From: an uncultured Flavobacteriales bacterium
GTDB lineage: Bacteria > Bacteroidota > Bacteroidia > Flavobacteriales_E > Vicingaceae
DNA length: 25,830 nt
Assembly: GCA_937925525.1 (NCBI GenBank)
Contig: CALALS010000021.1
Location: 1 to 25,830, forward strand
Reading direction: 5' to 3'
Shown: positions 1 to 8,176 of the stretch, piece after piece
How the letters are laid out: the number at the start of each line of letters is the position of its first letter
How positions within the stretch are numbered: position 1 is the first letter of the stretch
Program-made: the position numbers and the translations under genes
Notes under the pieces: generated by a model
Seen by the model: only the letters and a program-made list of their open reading frames with translations
The model's database searches: none
Told to the model about the DNA's origin: nothing

Positions 1-2402
1 GTTTCTTTATTAAATACATCAATAATATTTTTCATAATGCCATCCACTTCTTCATCCGTAAGCGTTTTTGTTTCATCTTGAAACAGAAAGCTCATGGCGT
101 ATGACTTTTTATCTTTATCAATGTTCTTTCCTTTATAATAGTCAAACAAGCTGATTTCCTTTAATATTTGCTTTCCTTGCTTTTTAGCCAATTCACATAA
201 TTGTTCGTAGCTTATCTCATTATTTAATAGTAATGAAAGGTCTCTTCTTACAGAAGGAAATTTAGAGATAGGTTGATATTTTATATTGGTGTTTTTAACT
301 AAGTCAAGTAGTGTATTAAAATTAAAATCAGCATAATACACTTCTTGTTTAATGTCGAAATTCTTTAAAATAGCGGAACTGATTTTACCAAAATCAACCA
401 CTTGTTTTTTGGCAACTTTTAACGTTAAACCATACTCAAAAATTTCAGACTTTAGCTCTTTTTCTGTTACACTTAAATTTGATAAACCCGTCTTAACCAA
501 AATAGCATTAACTAAACTTTTTAAATAGTAAAAGTCAGACGGTGAATCGGGTGTTTTCCATGACTCTTCTTGTTTAAGCCCTGTAAGGATAATAGAAAGT
601 CTTTCTGTTTCCTGATAGTTTTCGTGTTGGTGATAGGTTTTCCCAAATTCAAACAGTTTTAAATCATTATTTTTTCTGTTGATGTTGTATCTGGCAGTTT
701 CTAATCCTCCTTCTAATAATGATTTTCTAAGTACATTCAATTCTTTACTAATAGGATTGAGTATGATTACTGAATTAGCCTCTTCATAATACTTTCCATT
801 AGTTAAAGAGTTATTCATAATTTCAGAAAGCCCTTTACCAACCAATAAATCTGAAATGGTATTTTTTACTTTTTCTTTATCGGGATGGGTAGAGTAGGAG
901 ATAGAAAATCTAGGTTGCTCAGGAAGAGTAATGTTGTTAAAACCATAAATTCTAATGATTTCCTCTACTACATCACATGGCCTTGTTACATCTACTCTGT
1001 AAGTTGGAACCAACAAATCCAGCTCATCGTTTTCTTCCTTTACAATTTCAAATTCTAGCTCTGCTAATATTTTTTTAATAATTTCTTTTGGTATTTCATT
1101 GCCAATTAACCTATTGCAGTATTCGTAGGTCAACTTTACGTTGGCTTTTTCAATTATATTTGGATAATGGTCAATAATCTCAGAAGCAATTTCTCCTCCT
1201 GCAATATCCATCATTAGTTTAGCAGCCATTTTCAGCCCTGTAATGGTAATGTTGGGATCAACGCCTCTTTCGTACCTAAAAGAAGCATCTGTGTGCAAGC
1301 CATGTCTCTTAGATGTTTTTCTAATGGTAACAGGGTTAAATAACGCACTTTCAATAAAAACAGTTTTTGTAGAAGTTGAAACACCAGAGTCTTTACCACC
1401 AAAAACTCCGGCCATACACATTGGCTTTTCGGCATTGCAAATCATTAAATCTTCTGATGAAAGCTCTCTCTCTACACCATCTAGTGTGATGAATTTTTCT
1501 TTTTCATTAGCTTTTTTCACCACTACTTTGTGCCCGCTAATTTTGTCATAGTCAAAGGCGTGCAAGGGTTGTCCTATACTGTGCATCACATAGTTAGTAA
1601 TGTCAACTATATTGTTGATAGGACTTAAGCCAATTGAAGTTAATCTGTTTTTTAGCCAGTCCGGAGAATCTGTAACTTTTAAGTTAGTAACTACTATTCC
1701 AGCATATCTTGGGCTGTCTTCACTATTTTCAACTTCAACTTGAATAGGAAGTTTGTTATTTGCTTTAGGAAGTTCAATTTCTTCCAGTTTTATCGAAAGA
1801 TTTTTTCCTGCCACATTTAAAGCTGCAACCAAATCTCTAGCTCTTCCAAGGTGACTAGTTGCGTCAGCACGATTTGGGGTTAGTCCAATTTCTTGAAACT
1901 TATCCGAACTAATATTAAAGTATTCCGAAGCCAATGTTCCTACTTTTGCATCAGGAGAAAGTACCATAATTCCGTCATGCCCTTCACCTAAACCAATCTC
2001 ATCTTCCGCACATATCATTCCTTCAGAAACTTGTCCTCTAATTTTAGCTTTTTTAATTTCAAAAGGCTCACCATTTGTGGGATATATGGTTGTTCCCACT
2101 TTAGCCACCACTACTTTTTGACCTATCTCAACATTAGTTGCGCCACATACAATGTTTAATGGTTTGTCTAAACCAACATCAACGGTCGTAAGGTTTAACC
2201 TATCTGCATCAGGGTGTTTTTCTTTGGTAAGCACTTCACCAATAACCAAGCCTTTTAAGCCTCCTGGAACAGAGCTCACTTCCTCAATTGCTTCAACCTC
2301 AAGACCTGTGTCAGTAAAGACTTTTGCGGTACTTTCAGCAGTTAAGTTTGAGACATCCTGTCCTTGAAGATATAGTTTAAGCCACTCAAATGAGTTTTTC
2401 AT
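1..2402 (-). CDS. pheT: Phenylalanine--tRNA ligase beta subunit (3' end outside window)
   Basis: This is the beta chain of the alpha2-beta2 phenylalanyl-tRNA synthetase, which charges tRNA-Phe in the cytoplasm. The frame is open from the ATG at 2402 to the window edge, about 800 codons. The family is usually about 800-810 residues in Bacteroidota, so only the last few residues should be missing. Reading the minus strand, the N-terminus MKNSFEWLKLYL is typical. An EMAP-type tRNA-binding domain follows at about residues 40-150, with the motif HPDADRLNL. The B3/B4 editing region comes next (GHDGIMVLS, LTPNRADATSHLGRARDL, NYVMHSIGQPLHAFD). A B5 domain follows, and the C-terminal anticodon-binding ferredoxin-like domain begins near KFPSVRRDLSLLL. 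A TACCTTTG box lies 16 nt upstream of the start. I see no frameshift. Confidence 0.96.
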   Translation of the reverse strand, partial: MKNSFEWLKLYLQGQDVSNLTAESTAKVFTDTGLEVEAIEEVSSVPGGLKGLVIGEVLTKEKHPDADRLNLTTVDVGLDKPLNIVCGATNVEIGQKVVVAKVGTTIYPTNGEPFEIKKAKIRGQVSEGMICAEDEIGLGEGHDGIMVLSPDAKVGTLASEYFNISSDKFQEIGLTPNRADATSHLGRARDLVAALNVAGKNLSIKLEEIELPKANNKLPIQVEVENSEDSPRYAGIVVTNLKVTDSPDWLKNRLTSIGLSPINNIVDITNYVMHSIGQPLHAFDYDKISGHKVVVKKANEKEKFITLDGVERELSSEDLMICNAEKPMCMAGVFGGKDSGVSTSTKTVFIESALFNPVTIRKTSKRHGLHTDASFRYERGVDPNITITGLKMAAKLMMDIAGGEIASEIIDHYPNIIEKANVKLTYEYCNRLIGNEIPKEIIKKILAELEFEIVKEENDELDLLVPTYRVDVTRPCDVVEEIIRIYGFNNITLPEQPRFSISYSTHPDKEKVKNTISDLLVGKGLSEIMNNSLTNGKYYEEANSVIILNPISKELNVLRKSLLEGGLETARYNINRKNNDLKLFEFGKTYHQHENYQETERLSIILTGLKQEESWKTPDSPSDFYYLKSLVNAILVKTGLSNLSVTEKELKSEIFEYGLTLKVAKKQVVDFGKISSAILKNFDIKQEVYYADFNFNTLLDLVKNTNIKYQPISKFPSVRRDLSLLLNNEISYEQLCELAKKQGKQILKEISLFDYYKGKNIDKDKKSYAMSFLFQDETKTLTDEEVDGIMKNIIDVFNKE

Positions 2403-2418
2403 CAATAAATGTTTGCTA

Positions 2419-2426
2419 CAAAGGTA
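2419..2426 (-). promoter_or_regulatory. Putative -7 promoter box of pheT (TACCTTTG)
   Basis: On the minus strand this is an exact match to the Bacteroidota -7 consensus TAnnTTTG, 16 nt before the pheT ATG. I found no convincing -33 TTG at the usual 17-23 nt spacing, so the call rests on the -7 box and its position. Confidence 0.5.
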
Positions 2427-2489
2427 AAAATACAATACGTATATAGAAACCTATTTTGATGGGTAATGTTCAAAGTTTTACACGATTTC

Positions 2490-3257
2490 TTAACGATTAT
2501 ACTTTTTAAATTCAGTGTCTATCGTTTTTGCAAAACCACTTTTTTTATCGGTCTTTTTTCCTTCAACTCTTTTAAAACCATTAGAGTTAACAGCATAAGT
2601 AATAGTGCTATCACTGACAAAGCGTTTTGCCCACTCTGGGTCTTCACCGCCTAAATCTTTATATTCTTGTCGCATTTTTAGTTGGTAGCCTTCTTCAGTT
2701 TTTGTTAGAAGTGAATTAACATACAGCACAGTTCCTTCTCCTGAATTATTAGCTATTTTCATTTGCTTGGTAACTTTAGAGCTATCACAATTAAAAATTG
2801 CAAACTCAAGCGTATAAGCTCCGTATTGTGAAGGAGTTCTTATAATTAAAAGTTTTTGGTTCTCATCTAACGGAAGTTGTTTGCAAGCAAAAAGGCCTTG
2901 TTCAATATTTTTTTTCATATCACCCGGAAAGTTTTCGTACTTCACTTGCCCTTCTTTTCCAAAGTATTTAAATAGATGAAAACCTATCCAATTTCCTTTA
3001 AATTCATAAGGTGTTTCTTTAGATATAGCATTTGATGTAATTATATAAAGCGAGTCTTCTACTCTAATTTTTTCAAATAAATTTAAAAACTCTGCATGTC
3101 TAATTTCACAACTATCAACGCTTTGAATGTCAGAAGTGTTGCCCGTAACAACTTCAGAAATAGTGTCGTTATTGCTTTCATTGTTGGCTTTTTCTGTTTG
3201 TGGTTCGCTACATGCTGTTATGGCTAAAATCAAAAATGGATAAAATAGTTTTTTCAT
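2490..3257 (-). CDS. Predicted lipoprotein of unknown function
   Basis: A 255-residue protein with a lipoprotein signal peptide: MKKLFYPFLILAITAC, with the lipobox ending at Cys16. It is probably exported and anchored in an envelope membrane. A low-complexity Asn/Glu/Thr-rich linker (about residues 17-45) follows, then a mature domain with no family that I recognise. That domain contains aromatic and Gly-rich strands such as GNWIGFHLFKYFGKEG and ends in a Lys-rich tail. The frame is open to 3338, but I chose the ATG at 3257 because it begins directly with the charged n-region of the signal peptide. An earlier start would place about 27 unrelated residues in front and run into the neighbouring promoter. 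The gene lies upstream of pheT on the same strand, with an 87-bp gap that contains the pheT promoter box, so the two are probably transcribed separately. Confidence 0.8.
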   Translation of the reverse strand: MKKLFYPFLILAITACSEPQTEKANNESNNDTISEVVTGNTSDIQSVDSCEIRHAEFLNLFEKIRVEDSLYIITSNAISKETPYEFKGNWIGFHLFKYFGKEGQVKYENFPGDMKKNIEQGLFACKQLPLDENQKLLIIRTPSQYGAYTLEFAIFNCDSSKVTKQMKIANNSGEGTVLYVNSLLTKTEEGYQLKMRQEYKDLGGEDPEWAKRFVSDSTITYAVNSNGFKRVEGKKTDKKSGFAKTIDTEFKKYNR

Positions 3258-3308
3258 AAAAGAGCTTTTTACAATGATAATAATTTTAAGTAAAATCATC
3301 ATTAATAC

Positions 3309-3316
3309 TATTTTTG
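3309..3316 (+). promoter_or_regulatory. Putative -7 promoter box of the acyltransferase gene (TATTTTTG)
   Basis: TATTTTTG matches TAnnTTTG and ends 7 nt before the ATG at 3324. Transcription would then begin within a few bases of the start codon, giving an almost leaderless mRNA. No clear -33 TTG is visible. Confidence 0.5.
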
Positions 3317-3323
3317 CAGCGCA

Positions 3324-4619
3324 ATGGTATTGTATCACCCTTTAAAATTTATTCTACAATTTACCTTTCGATTTTGGTTTCGGAAGCGGTATGCTATCAA
3401 TAATAATTTACCAAAAGATACAGGAATAATGCTTATTGCAAATCATGGCAGTGCTTTTTTAGACCCTGTGTTGTTGGCTACGTTTCGCCCTGAAAAGTTT
3501 TACTTTTTGGCTAGGGGAGATGTGTTTAGAAAACAGCCTCAGCGTTGGATGTTTGAGCAAATGAATCAAACGCCTATTTATCGCCCAAGAGACATGACGG
3601 CAGAGGAGCGAAAACAAATGACGGTTGAAGAAATGAATCAGCCAACATTCGATAAAATGTACGATTGCCTCAGTAATAAAGAACTGATTTTGATTTTTCC
3701 GGAGGGTGATTGTATTCAGGAAAAGCGATTAAGAAGATTAAAAAAGGGTGCTGCTCGAATGATTTTTGGTGCATATCAAAAACATCAAGTAAAAAACATG
3801 TGCTTTGTTCCTGTGGGATTGAATTACACTAATCCACTTCAACTTCGGAAGGATGTTTATATGAAATTTGGTGAGCCTGTTTCTGTAGAACCATACATTG
3901 AATTATTTAAAAAGGATGCCGTTGGTGCTATTCTTAAACTTACTAAAGATATGCAGCAGGCATTAGAAGATTGTTTAGTAATAATTAAGCATAAAGAAAC
4001 AGAGGATGTTTGTGAATTAGCTTTTGACCTAATGCGAAAAAAGGAAAATGTGTGGCCATGGTATAGCGAAAAAGACACTAACTTTAAGATAGAAAAACAA
4101 GTGGCGGCTAGAATTAATGATTGGTATGAGAACGATTCAGATAAATACAATGAGTTTAGACATAAAATACTAATGGCTAATAGAATTGCAAAAAAAATGA
4201 AATTAAAGCTTAGTTGGTTAAGTTATGATAGAATCAACCTGCTTGACTTGTTTAGCTTGCTTTTTCTTCCGTTGTTTTTTTTGGGAGCCATTATCATATA
4301 TCCAATTTGGCAAGTAATAAAAATGCTTACAAACAAGATTGTTAGGGAAAAAGAGTTTTACCCTTCAATTCTAATAGGTTTGTGTAGTGTTGTCTTTCCG
4401 ATTTACTCTGCAATTATTGCTTTGTTTATAGGAGGTATATTTGAATGGAAAGCTGGATTAATCACATTTTTCGCACTACCATTATTGGGTTACTTTACCG
4501 TTGCAATACTTGAACCTTACAAAAAGGTGCTTGCAAATTTTCTTATTTGGTCAAATACTAGAAGAAACTATCTCAGGAAAAAAGTAGGAGAGATTAAGGA
4601 CGATTTAATTAATATCTAA
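3324..4619 (+). CDS. 1-acyl-glycerol-3-phosphate acyltransferase-like (PlsC domain) membrane protein
   Basis: A 431-residue glycerolipid acyltransferase, expected to move an acyl chain onto glycerol phosphate or lysophosphatidate at the inner membrane. The PlsC domain occupies about residues 30-200. Block I is ANHGSAFLDP, with His41 and Asp47 five residues apart, a variant like the NHPNxxLDP proteins and yeast Gat enzymes and unlike the usual HX4D spacing. Block III is IFPEG (Glu127), followed by KKGAARM. Block IV is FVPVGLNY. After a charged middle region (about 215-300), three hydrophobic segments near 306-333, 346-369 and 377-396 form a C-terminal membrane anchor. Length and layout suit the long Bacteroidota PlsC proteins. 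The 3' end overlaps the convergent gene by 15 bp. Whether it acylates glycerol-3-phosphate or lysophosphatidate cannot be decided here. Confidence 0.88.
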   Translation: MVLYHPLKFILQFTFRFWFRKRYAINNNLPKDTGIMLIANHGSAFLDPVLLATFRPEKFYFLARGDVFRKQPQRWMFEQMNQTPIYRPRDMTAEERKQMTVEEMNQPTFDKMYDCLSNKELILIFPEGDCIQEKRLRRLKKGAARMIFGAYQKHQVKNMCFVPVGLNYTNPLQLRKDVYMKFGEPVSVEPYIELFKKDAVGAILKLTKDMQQALEDCLVIIKHKETEDVCELAFDLMRKKENVWPWYSEKDTNFKIEKQVAARINDWYENDSDKYNEFRHKILMANRIAKKMKLKLSWLSYDRINLLDLFSLLFLPLFFLGAIIIYPIWQVIKMLTNKIVREKEFYPSILIGLCSVVFPIYSAIIALFIGGIFEWKAGLITFFALPLLGYFTVAILEPYKKVLANFLIWSNTRRNYLRKKVGEIKDDLINI

Positions 4620-4874
4620 TATTCTATTTACAGGAATAACAACTCCCTTTTTTAAAACAATGTGTTGAGTGTTGGCAGCCCATATTGTTGTGTGAACTTG
4701 TTTTAAACTTTTGTCATCTTTAAAGGTAATCTTAAACTTTATGTGTTCGATATTCCCTAGAGAAGTGGCTCTGTCAATTGCTTTTTGCAACGTTTTCTTT
4801 TGTTCAGGCGTTAACTCTACTTCTTCTTTAGGAAAGCGTAAGGACGAAATTTGTTCTTTTTCGATGAGTTCCAT
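4605..4874 (-). CDS. Small conserved-looking protein of unknown function
   Basis: An 89-residue soluble protein that I do not recognise. It has a Glu/Lys-rich helical N-terminal half (ELTPEQKKTLQKAIDRATSLG). A beta-rich second half follows (KFKITFKDDKSLKQVHTTIW, then VVIPVNRILDI). It has no signal peptide or cysteine. It is the last gene of the minus-strand run hldD-VOC-this gene, 19 bp after the VOC gene, so it is probably cotranscribed. A degenerate box, TATATTAG, lies 3 nt before the ATG (one mismatch to TAnnTTTG) and could give it a promoter of its own. The 3' end overlaps the acyltransferase gene by 15 bp on the opposite strand. Confidence 0.75.
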   Translation of the reverse strand: MELIEKEQISSLRFPKEEVELTPEQKKTLQKAIDRATSLGNIEHIKFKITFKDDKSLKQVHTTIWAANTQHIVLKKGVVIPVNRILDIN

Positions 4875-4893
4875 ACGCTAATATAAATAATTT

Positions 4894-5955
4894 TTACTTA
4901 TGTTTTACCCTCATATACTTTAGTGATCTCAAAATCCAGTTAGGTAATGATTTTTCTTTTGGCCTTTTTTGTAGGTCTAAGTACCAGCCTATCTTTTTGA
5001 AAATCGGTATTTTATGTGTTTCGACAAATTCAATTAACGTTCCTTCAGGTGCCTCTATATAAGAGAAGTGTCCGGCTGCTTCTCCCATATCAAATGAGTT
5101 GGCGCTATCAACCGTAAACGGACTTCCATATTTGGAGCAGGCTTCACGTAATTCCTCCATACCAATAACATCAAAGCATAAGTGAATATATCCTAAATCT
5201 CCCCACATTCGGTTTTCATAAATCTTTTTCGGGCTTCGGTCTTTCGCCTGCACTAATTCAATTGTACCGCCATCTAAAAGCTTATTAAATCTCCCTATTC
5301 TTGGCTTTGAGTGAGTTAAAATTACTCTTCTGTAAGTTTCATTTCCACCCGGTAGATTTTTAAAATCATCAAATCGTGCAACACTATCCGAAAGTATTTG
5401 GTCAAATCCCAACACTTTTTGATAAAAGTCAATGCTTTTTTCCATGTCGCTTACACCTATTGTAGCACCTGCTACTCCACCAATCTTATAATTGATGTTA
5501 TTAAACCAAACTTTACTGGGAATAACTTCAAAAATATTCCCGAAGAGACCCTGAAAGTAAAAGTGTTGATACCCGGCAGGAGAGTGTGTAATTTCAGTTA
5601 AAAGCTGAACTCCTTTTTCTTTTAAATCGTTATACGCTGCTTTAATATCAGGTGTTTTTAATTTACATATAAAAATACCTAAGTCACCTAATTGGATGTC
5701 AAATTGCGCCTTTTCAGGAACTTTGCTGGTGTATTGCCAAATTTCAAATCCGCCTCCGCCTTGTAAGTTCATGGCAAGAATAGCATGCCGGTCTCTTGGT
5801 TCACCGCCTGTGTAAGGCAACATTAAGCCTGCCGTAGCTGCCTCTTCAAAAACAGGAACATCAAACCCCAAGTTTTTATTATACCACTTAAACGCTTCGT
5901 GAACATTACTTACACCAATTCCAATTTGCTGAATACCACTTACAATATAACTCAT
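4894..5955 (-). CDS. VOC-family (glyoxalase/dioxygenase fold) protein with two VOC domains
   Basis: A 353-residue protein with two vicinal-oxygen-chelate domains, at about residues 5-150 and 157-315. The first begins GIQQIGIGVSNVHEAFKWYN and ends near FGNIFEVIPSKVW. The second begins GATIGVSDMEKSIDFYQKVL, continues GYIHLCFDVIGME and ends GTLIEFVETHK. Candidate metal ligands are the His of YIHLCF and the glutamates of FEVI and IEFVE. The usual strand-1 His of the first domain is replaced by Gln, so one half may not bind metal. A basic tail of about 35 residues closes the protein. Typical 4-hydroxyphenylpyruvate dioxygenase motifs are absent, so I do not assign a substrate. The start codon overlaps the hldD stop by one base (TAATG), which implies translational coupling. 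Confidence 0.82.
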   Translation of the reverse strand: MSYIVSGIQQIGIGVSNVHEAFKWYNKNLGFDVPVFEEAATAGLMLPYTGGEPRDRHAILAMNLQGGGGFEIWQYTSKVPEKAQFDIQLGDLGIFICKLKTPDIKAAYNDLKEKGVQLLTEITHSPAGYQHFYFQGLFGNIFEVIPSKVWFNNINYKIGGVAGATIGVSDMEKSIDFYQKVLGFDQILSDSVARFDDFKNLPGGNETYRRVILTHSKPRIGRFNKLLDGGTIELVQAKDRSPKKIYENRMWGDLGYIHLCFDVIGMEELREACSKYGSPFTVDSANSFDMGEAAGHFSYIEAPEGTLIEFVETHKIPIFKKIGWYLDLQKRPKEKSLPNWILRSLKYMRVKHK

Positions 5956-6920
5956 TAGTAAATTTTATTTAATGATAAGTAATTATTTACGTAATCGTTA
6001 ATACCATCTTCTAGTTTGGTAAACTCCTTGTCGTATCCAATTGCTTTTAGTTTATTCATGTTTGCTTCCGTGAAATATTGATATTTATCTCTAATATCAA
6101 TAGGAGTGGGGATAAATGAAATGTTTTCTTCTTTCCCCATTGCTTTAAAAACACCTTTTGCCAAGTCTAAAAAAGTTCGAGCTTTTCCCGAACCTAAATT
6201 AAATATTCCGCTATGGTTTTGATTTTTATATAAAAACCAACAAACCTCTGTTACATCTTTTACATAAACGAAATCACGCTTTTGCTCCCCATTTTTATAG
6301 TCAGGATGATGAGATTCGAACAGTTTCATTTCTCCTGTTTTATTTATTTGATTAAATGCGTGAAATACTACAGAAGCCATCCTGCCTTTGTGGTATTCAT
6401 TTGGGCCATAAACATTAAAGAACTTTAAGCCTGCCCAAAAAGGTGGAGTTTCATTTTGTTCTAAAACCCATTTGTCAAAATCATTTTTTGATTCTCCATA
6501 GGGGTTTAAAGGCTTTAGTTTTGGAATTACTTCATGATTGTCGTCATATCCTAATTCACCCATTCCGTAAGTTGCGGCAGAAGATGCATAAACTAGCGGT
6601 ATGTTATTTTCGGTACAAAAATTCCAAATAACTTTACTGTAGTTGAGATTAAGTTTGTCGAAAATTATTTTGTTGAATTCAGTGGTGTCAGTTCTTGCAC
6701 CTAAGTGGAAAATAAACTCAATTTCACTTTTCTTTTTCTCTAAAAAATCAGAAATATTTTCTCTGTTGATTAACGATTTATATTTCTTATTAACGTAGTT
6801 TTTTTCTTTTTCATCATTCGCAAAATCATCAACAAGTACCAAATCAGTAATTCCTTGCTCATTTAATTTGCTGATTAAACAACTGCTTATAAACCCTGCT
6901 GAACCTGTAACTACTATCAT
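5955..6920 (-). CDS. hldD: ADP-L-glycero-D-manno-heptose-6-epimerase
   Basis: A 321-residue extended short-chain dehydrogenase/reductase enzyme. It converts ADP-D-glycero-D-manno-heptose to the L-glycero form, the last step in making the heptose precursor of lipopolysaccharide inner core. The N-terminal Rossmann motif reads TGSAGFISS. Family motifs follow: FHLGARTDTTE, YASSAATYG (Ser113/114), the catalytic PYGESK (Tyr141, Lys145), FFNVYGPNEYHKGRMASV, KRDFVYVKDV and FNLGSG. Length is normal for the family (about 310-330). One oddity is that the third glycine of the nucleotide-binding GxxGxxG is Ser12. The gene leads a minus-strand operon, overlaps the next start by one base, and has a TATCTTTG box 17 nt upstream. 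Confidence 0.93.
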   Translation of the reverse strand: MIVVTGSAGFISSCLISKLNEQGITDLVLVDDFANDEKEKNYVNKKYKSLINRENISDFLEKKKSEIEFIFHLGARTDTTEFNKIIFDKLNLNYSKVIWNFCTENNIPLVYASSAATYGMGELGYDDNHEVIPKLKPLNPYGESKNDFDKWVLEQNETPPFWAGLKFFNVYGPNEYHKGRMASVVFHAFNQINKTGEMKLFESHHPDYKNGEQKRDFVYVKDVTEVCWFLYKNQNHSGIFNLGSGKARTFLDLAKGVFKAMGKEENISFIPTPIDIRDKYQYFTEANMNKLKAIGYDKEFTKLEDGINDYVNNYLSLNKIY

Positions 6921-6937
6921 TTGTTTAAATATTGTTA

Positions 6938-6945
6938 CAAAGATA
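6938..6945 (-). promoter_or_regulatory. Putative -7 promoter box of the hldD operon (TATCTTTG)
   Basis: On the minus strand TATCTTTG matches the consensus exactly, 17 nt before the hldD ATG. A TTG lies 23 nt further upstream and could serve as the -33 element at the long end of the allowed spacing. The box shares the 81-bp divergent gap with the promoter of the pterin synthase operon. Confidence 0.55.
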
Positions 6946-6978
6946 TTATTTCAACTAAAGAAATTGCTCAATAGAATA

Positions 6979-6986
6979 TATATTTG
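6979..6986 (+). promoter_or_regulatory. Putative -7 promoter box of the pterin synthase-fabD-proC operon (TATATTTG)
   Basis: TATATTTG matches TAnnTTTG and ends 15 nt before the ATG at 7002. This also argues against the in-frame TTG at 6984, which lies inside the box itself and therefore upstream of any transcript from it. No -33 TTG is seen at the standard spacing. Confidence 0.5.
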
Positions 6987-7001
6987 CGTAAAATTTTGAG
7001 A

Positions 7002-7418
7002 ATGATTTATATTACAAGAAGGGAAACTTTTAATGCTGCACACAGGGTGTATAACCCTGATTGGAGTAATGAGAAGAATGATAAAGTTTTCGGTAAGTGT
7101 GCTAACCCAAATTGGCACGGACATAATTACACGCTTTACGTGACGGTAAAAGGAAACCCTGACCCTCAAACAGGTTTTGTGGCTAACCTTAAAGATTTAA
7201 GCCTGTTGATTAAAAAATATATTTGTGATGTAATCGATCACAAAAACTTGAATTTAGATGTTCCGTTTATGAAGGGTAAAATGACTTCTACTGAAAATTT
7301 AATTATTGCCATTTGGGATGAGTTAAAAAAGCATATTCCTGAGTTGGGGAATTGTGAGTTACATGCAATAAAACTTTATGAAACCGAAAACAACTATTGT
7401 GAATATTTTGGCAACTAA
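7002..7418 (+). CDS. 6-pyruvoyl-tetrahydropterin synthase / 6-carboxytetrahydropterin synthase family
   Basis: A 138-residue T-fold zinc enzyme acting on 7,8-dihydroneopterin triphosphate. Zinc ligands are His14 (NAAHRVYN) and the pair His39/His41 (WHGHNY). The catalytic Cys33 lies in FGKCANPNWHGHNY. Asp79-His80 (VIDHKNLN) and Glu127 (ETENN) complete the usual active site. The Cys-to-HGH spacing is CxxxxxHGH, the form seen in animal PTPS (tetrahydrobiopterin route); QueD of the queuosine route normally has CxxxHGH. Substrate specificity is therefore open, and I give no symbol. I chose the ATG at 7002 over the TTG at 6984 because the TTG lies within the predicted promoter box. It is first in a plus-strand operon, 9 bp before the next gene. 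Confidence 0.87.
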   Translation: MIYITRRETFNAAHRVYNPDWSNEKNDKVFGKCANPNWHGHNYTLYVTVKGNPDPQTGFVANLKDLSLLIKKYICDVIDHKNLNLDVPFMKGKMTSTENLIIAIWDELKKHIPELGNCELHAIKLYETENNYCEYFGN

Positions 7419-7427
7419 AAATCAATA

Positions 7428-8156
7428 ATGATGAATTTACAAAACGAACAACAACCAATTGATAATATCTTTATAAAAGATACGACATCTGTAACAAAAT
7501 TCATGTCAAATGTTTTTTTGTACATGACAGGAGCTCTAGCGCTTACGGGTTTTGTGGCTTACTGGGTTTCCGGGCAAGAGGCGATTATAAATGCGATGTT
7601 TAATGCAGAGGACAGGTTAAATTTATTAGGTTATGCAGTTATGTTCGCACCCTTAATTTTTGTGTTGATTATGTCTTTTGCCTTCAATAGACTTTCTTAT
7701 ACTTCTTTATTTTTACTGTTTGCTGCATATTCTTTTGTAAATGGAATTAGTTTTAGCTTTATATTTTTAGCTTATACAGGTAGTGCAATAGCCACTACTT
7801 TTTTTATTACTGCCGGCACGTTTAGTATAATGGCAGTTTTGGGTTATACCACAAAGACCGATTTAACAAAGTTTGGTTCAATATTATACATGGGATTGAT
7901 AGGAATTATTTTGGCAAGTTTAGTAAATTGGTTTTTAGGTAACTCTACTCTAGATTATATTATTTCAATACTTGGAGTTTTAATATTTACAGGTTTAACG
8001 GCTTATGATGTACAAAAACTTAAAAACATAGGAGCAGGACAAACTGGTGATGAGACTACTAGGAAATTAGTGTTAATGGGTGCATTAACATTGTATCTTG
8101 ACTTTATCAATTTATTTTTGTTTTTACTTCGTCTTTTTGGTGGAAGTAGAGATTAA
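7428..8156 (+). CDS. Bax inhibitor-1 / YccA family membrane protein
   Basis: A 242-residue integral membrane protein of the TMBIM/BI-1 family, whose studied members leak calcium or modulate membrane protease activity. After a soluble N-terminus of about 25 residues there are roughly seven hydrophobic segments, the first being FLYMTGALALTGFVAYWV. The family signature near the end is GLTAYDVQKLKNIG, followed by LMGALTLYLDFINLFLFLLR, which is characteristic of bacterial members. The start could be 7428 or the adjacent ATG at 7431. It sits 9 bp after the pterin synthase and 20 bp before fabD, so cotranscription is likely. The context does not indicate its physiological role. Confidence 0.92.
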   Translation: MMNLQNEQQPIDNIFIKDTTSVTKFMSNVFLYMTGALALTGFVAYWVSGQEAIINAMFNAEDRLNLLGYAVMFAPLIFVLIMSFAFNRLSYTSLFLLFAAYSFVNGISFSFIFLAYTGSAIATTFFITAGTFSIMAVLGYTTKTDLTKFGSILYMGLIGIILASLVNWFLGNSTLDYIISILGVLIFTGLTAYDVQKLKNIGAGQTGDETTRKLVLMGALTLYLDFINLFLFLLRLFGGSRD

Positions 8157-8176
8157 TTAACTTAACTTTTTAACAA

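Noticed and set aside
1232..1551. Open frames within pheT on both strands (1243-1551 + and 1232-1435 -)
   Set aside because: They lie wholly within the pheT coding frame, which is continuous and matches the family throughout. They look like shadow frames.
3258..3338. Longer N-terminus for the lipoprotein gene ending at 2490
   Set aside because: It would place 27 hydrophobic residues before a complete lipoprotein signal peptide and overlap the divergent gene's start and promoter.
3857..4150. 97-codon minus-strand frame inside the acyltransferase gene
   Set aside because: It is antisense to a conserved coding sequence and has no recognisable protein features.
4894..5955. 4-hydroxyphenylpyruvate dioxygenase as the identity of the VOC protein
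   Set aside because: The two-domain layout is similar, but the characteristic C-terminal motifs and metal ligands of that enzyme are not seen.
6984..7001. Upstream TTG as the start of the pterin synthase, adding six residues
   Set aside because: The TTG is part of the TATATTTG promoter box, and the ATG at 7002 gives the standard family N-terminus.
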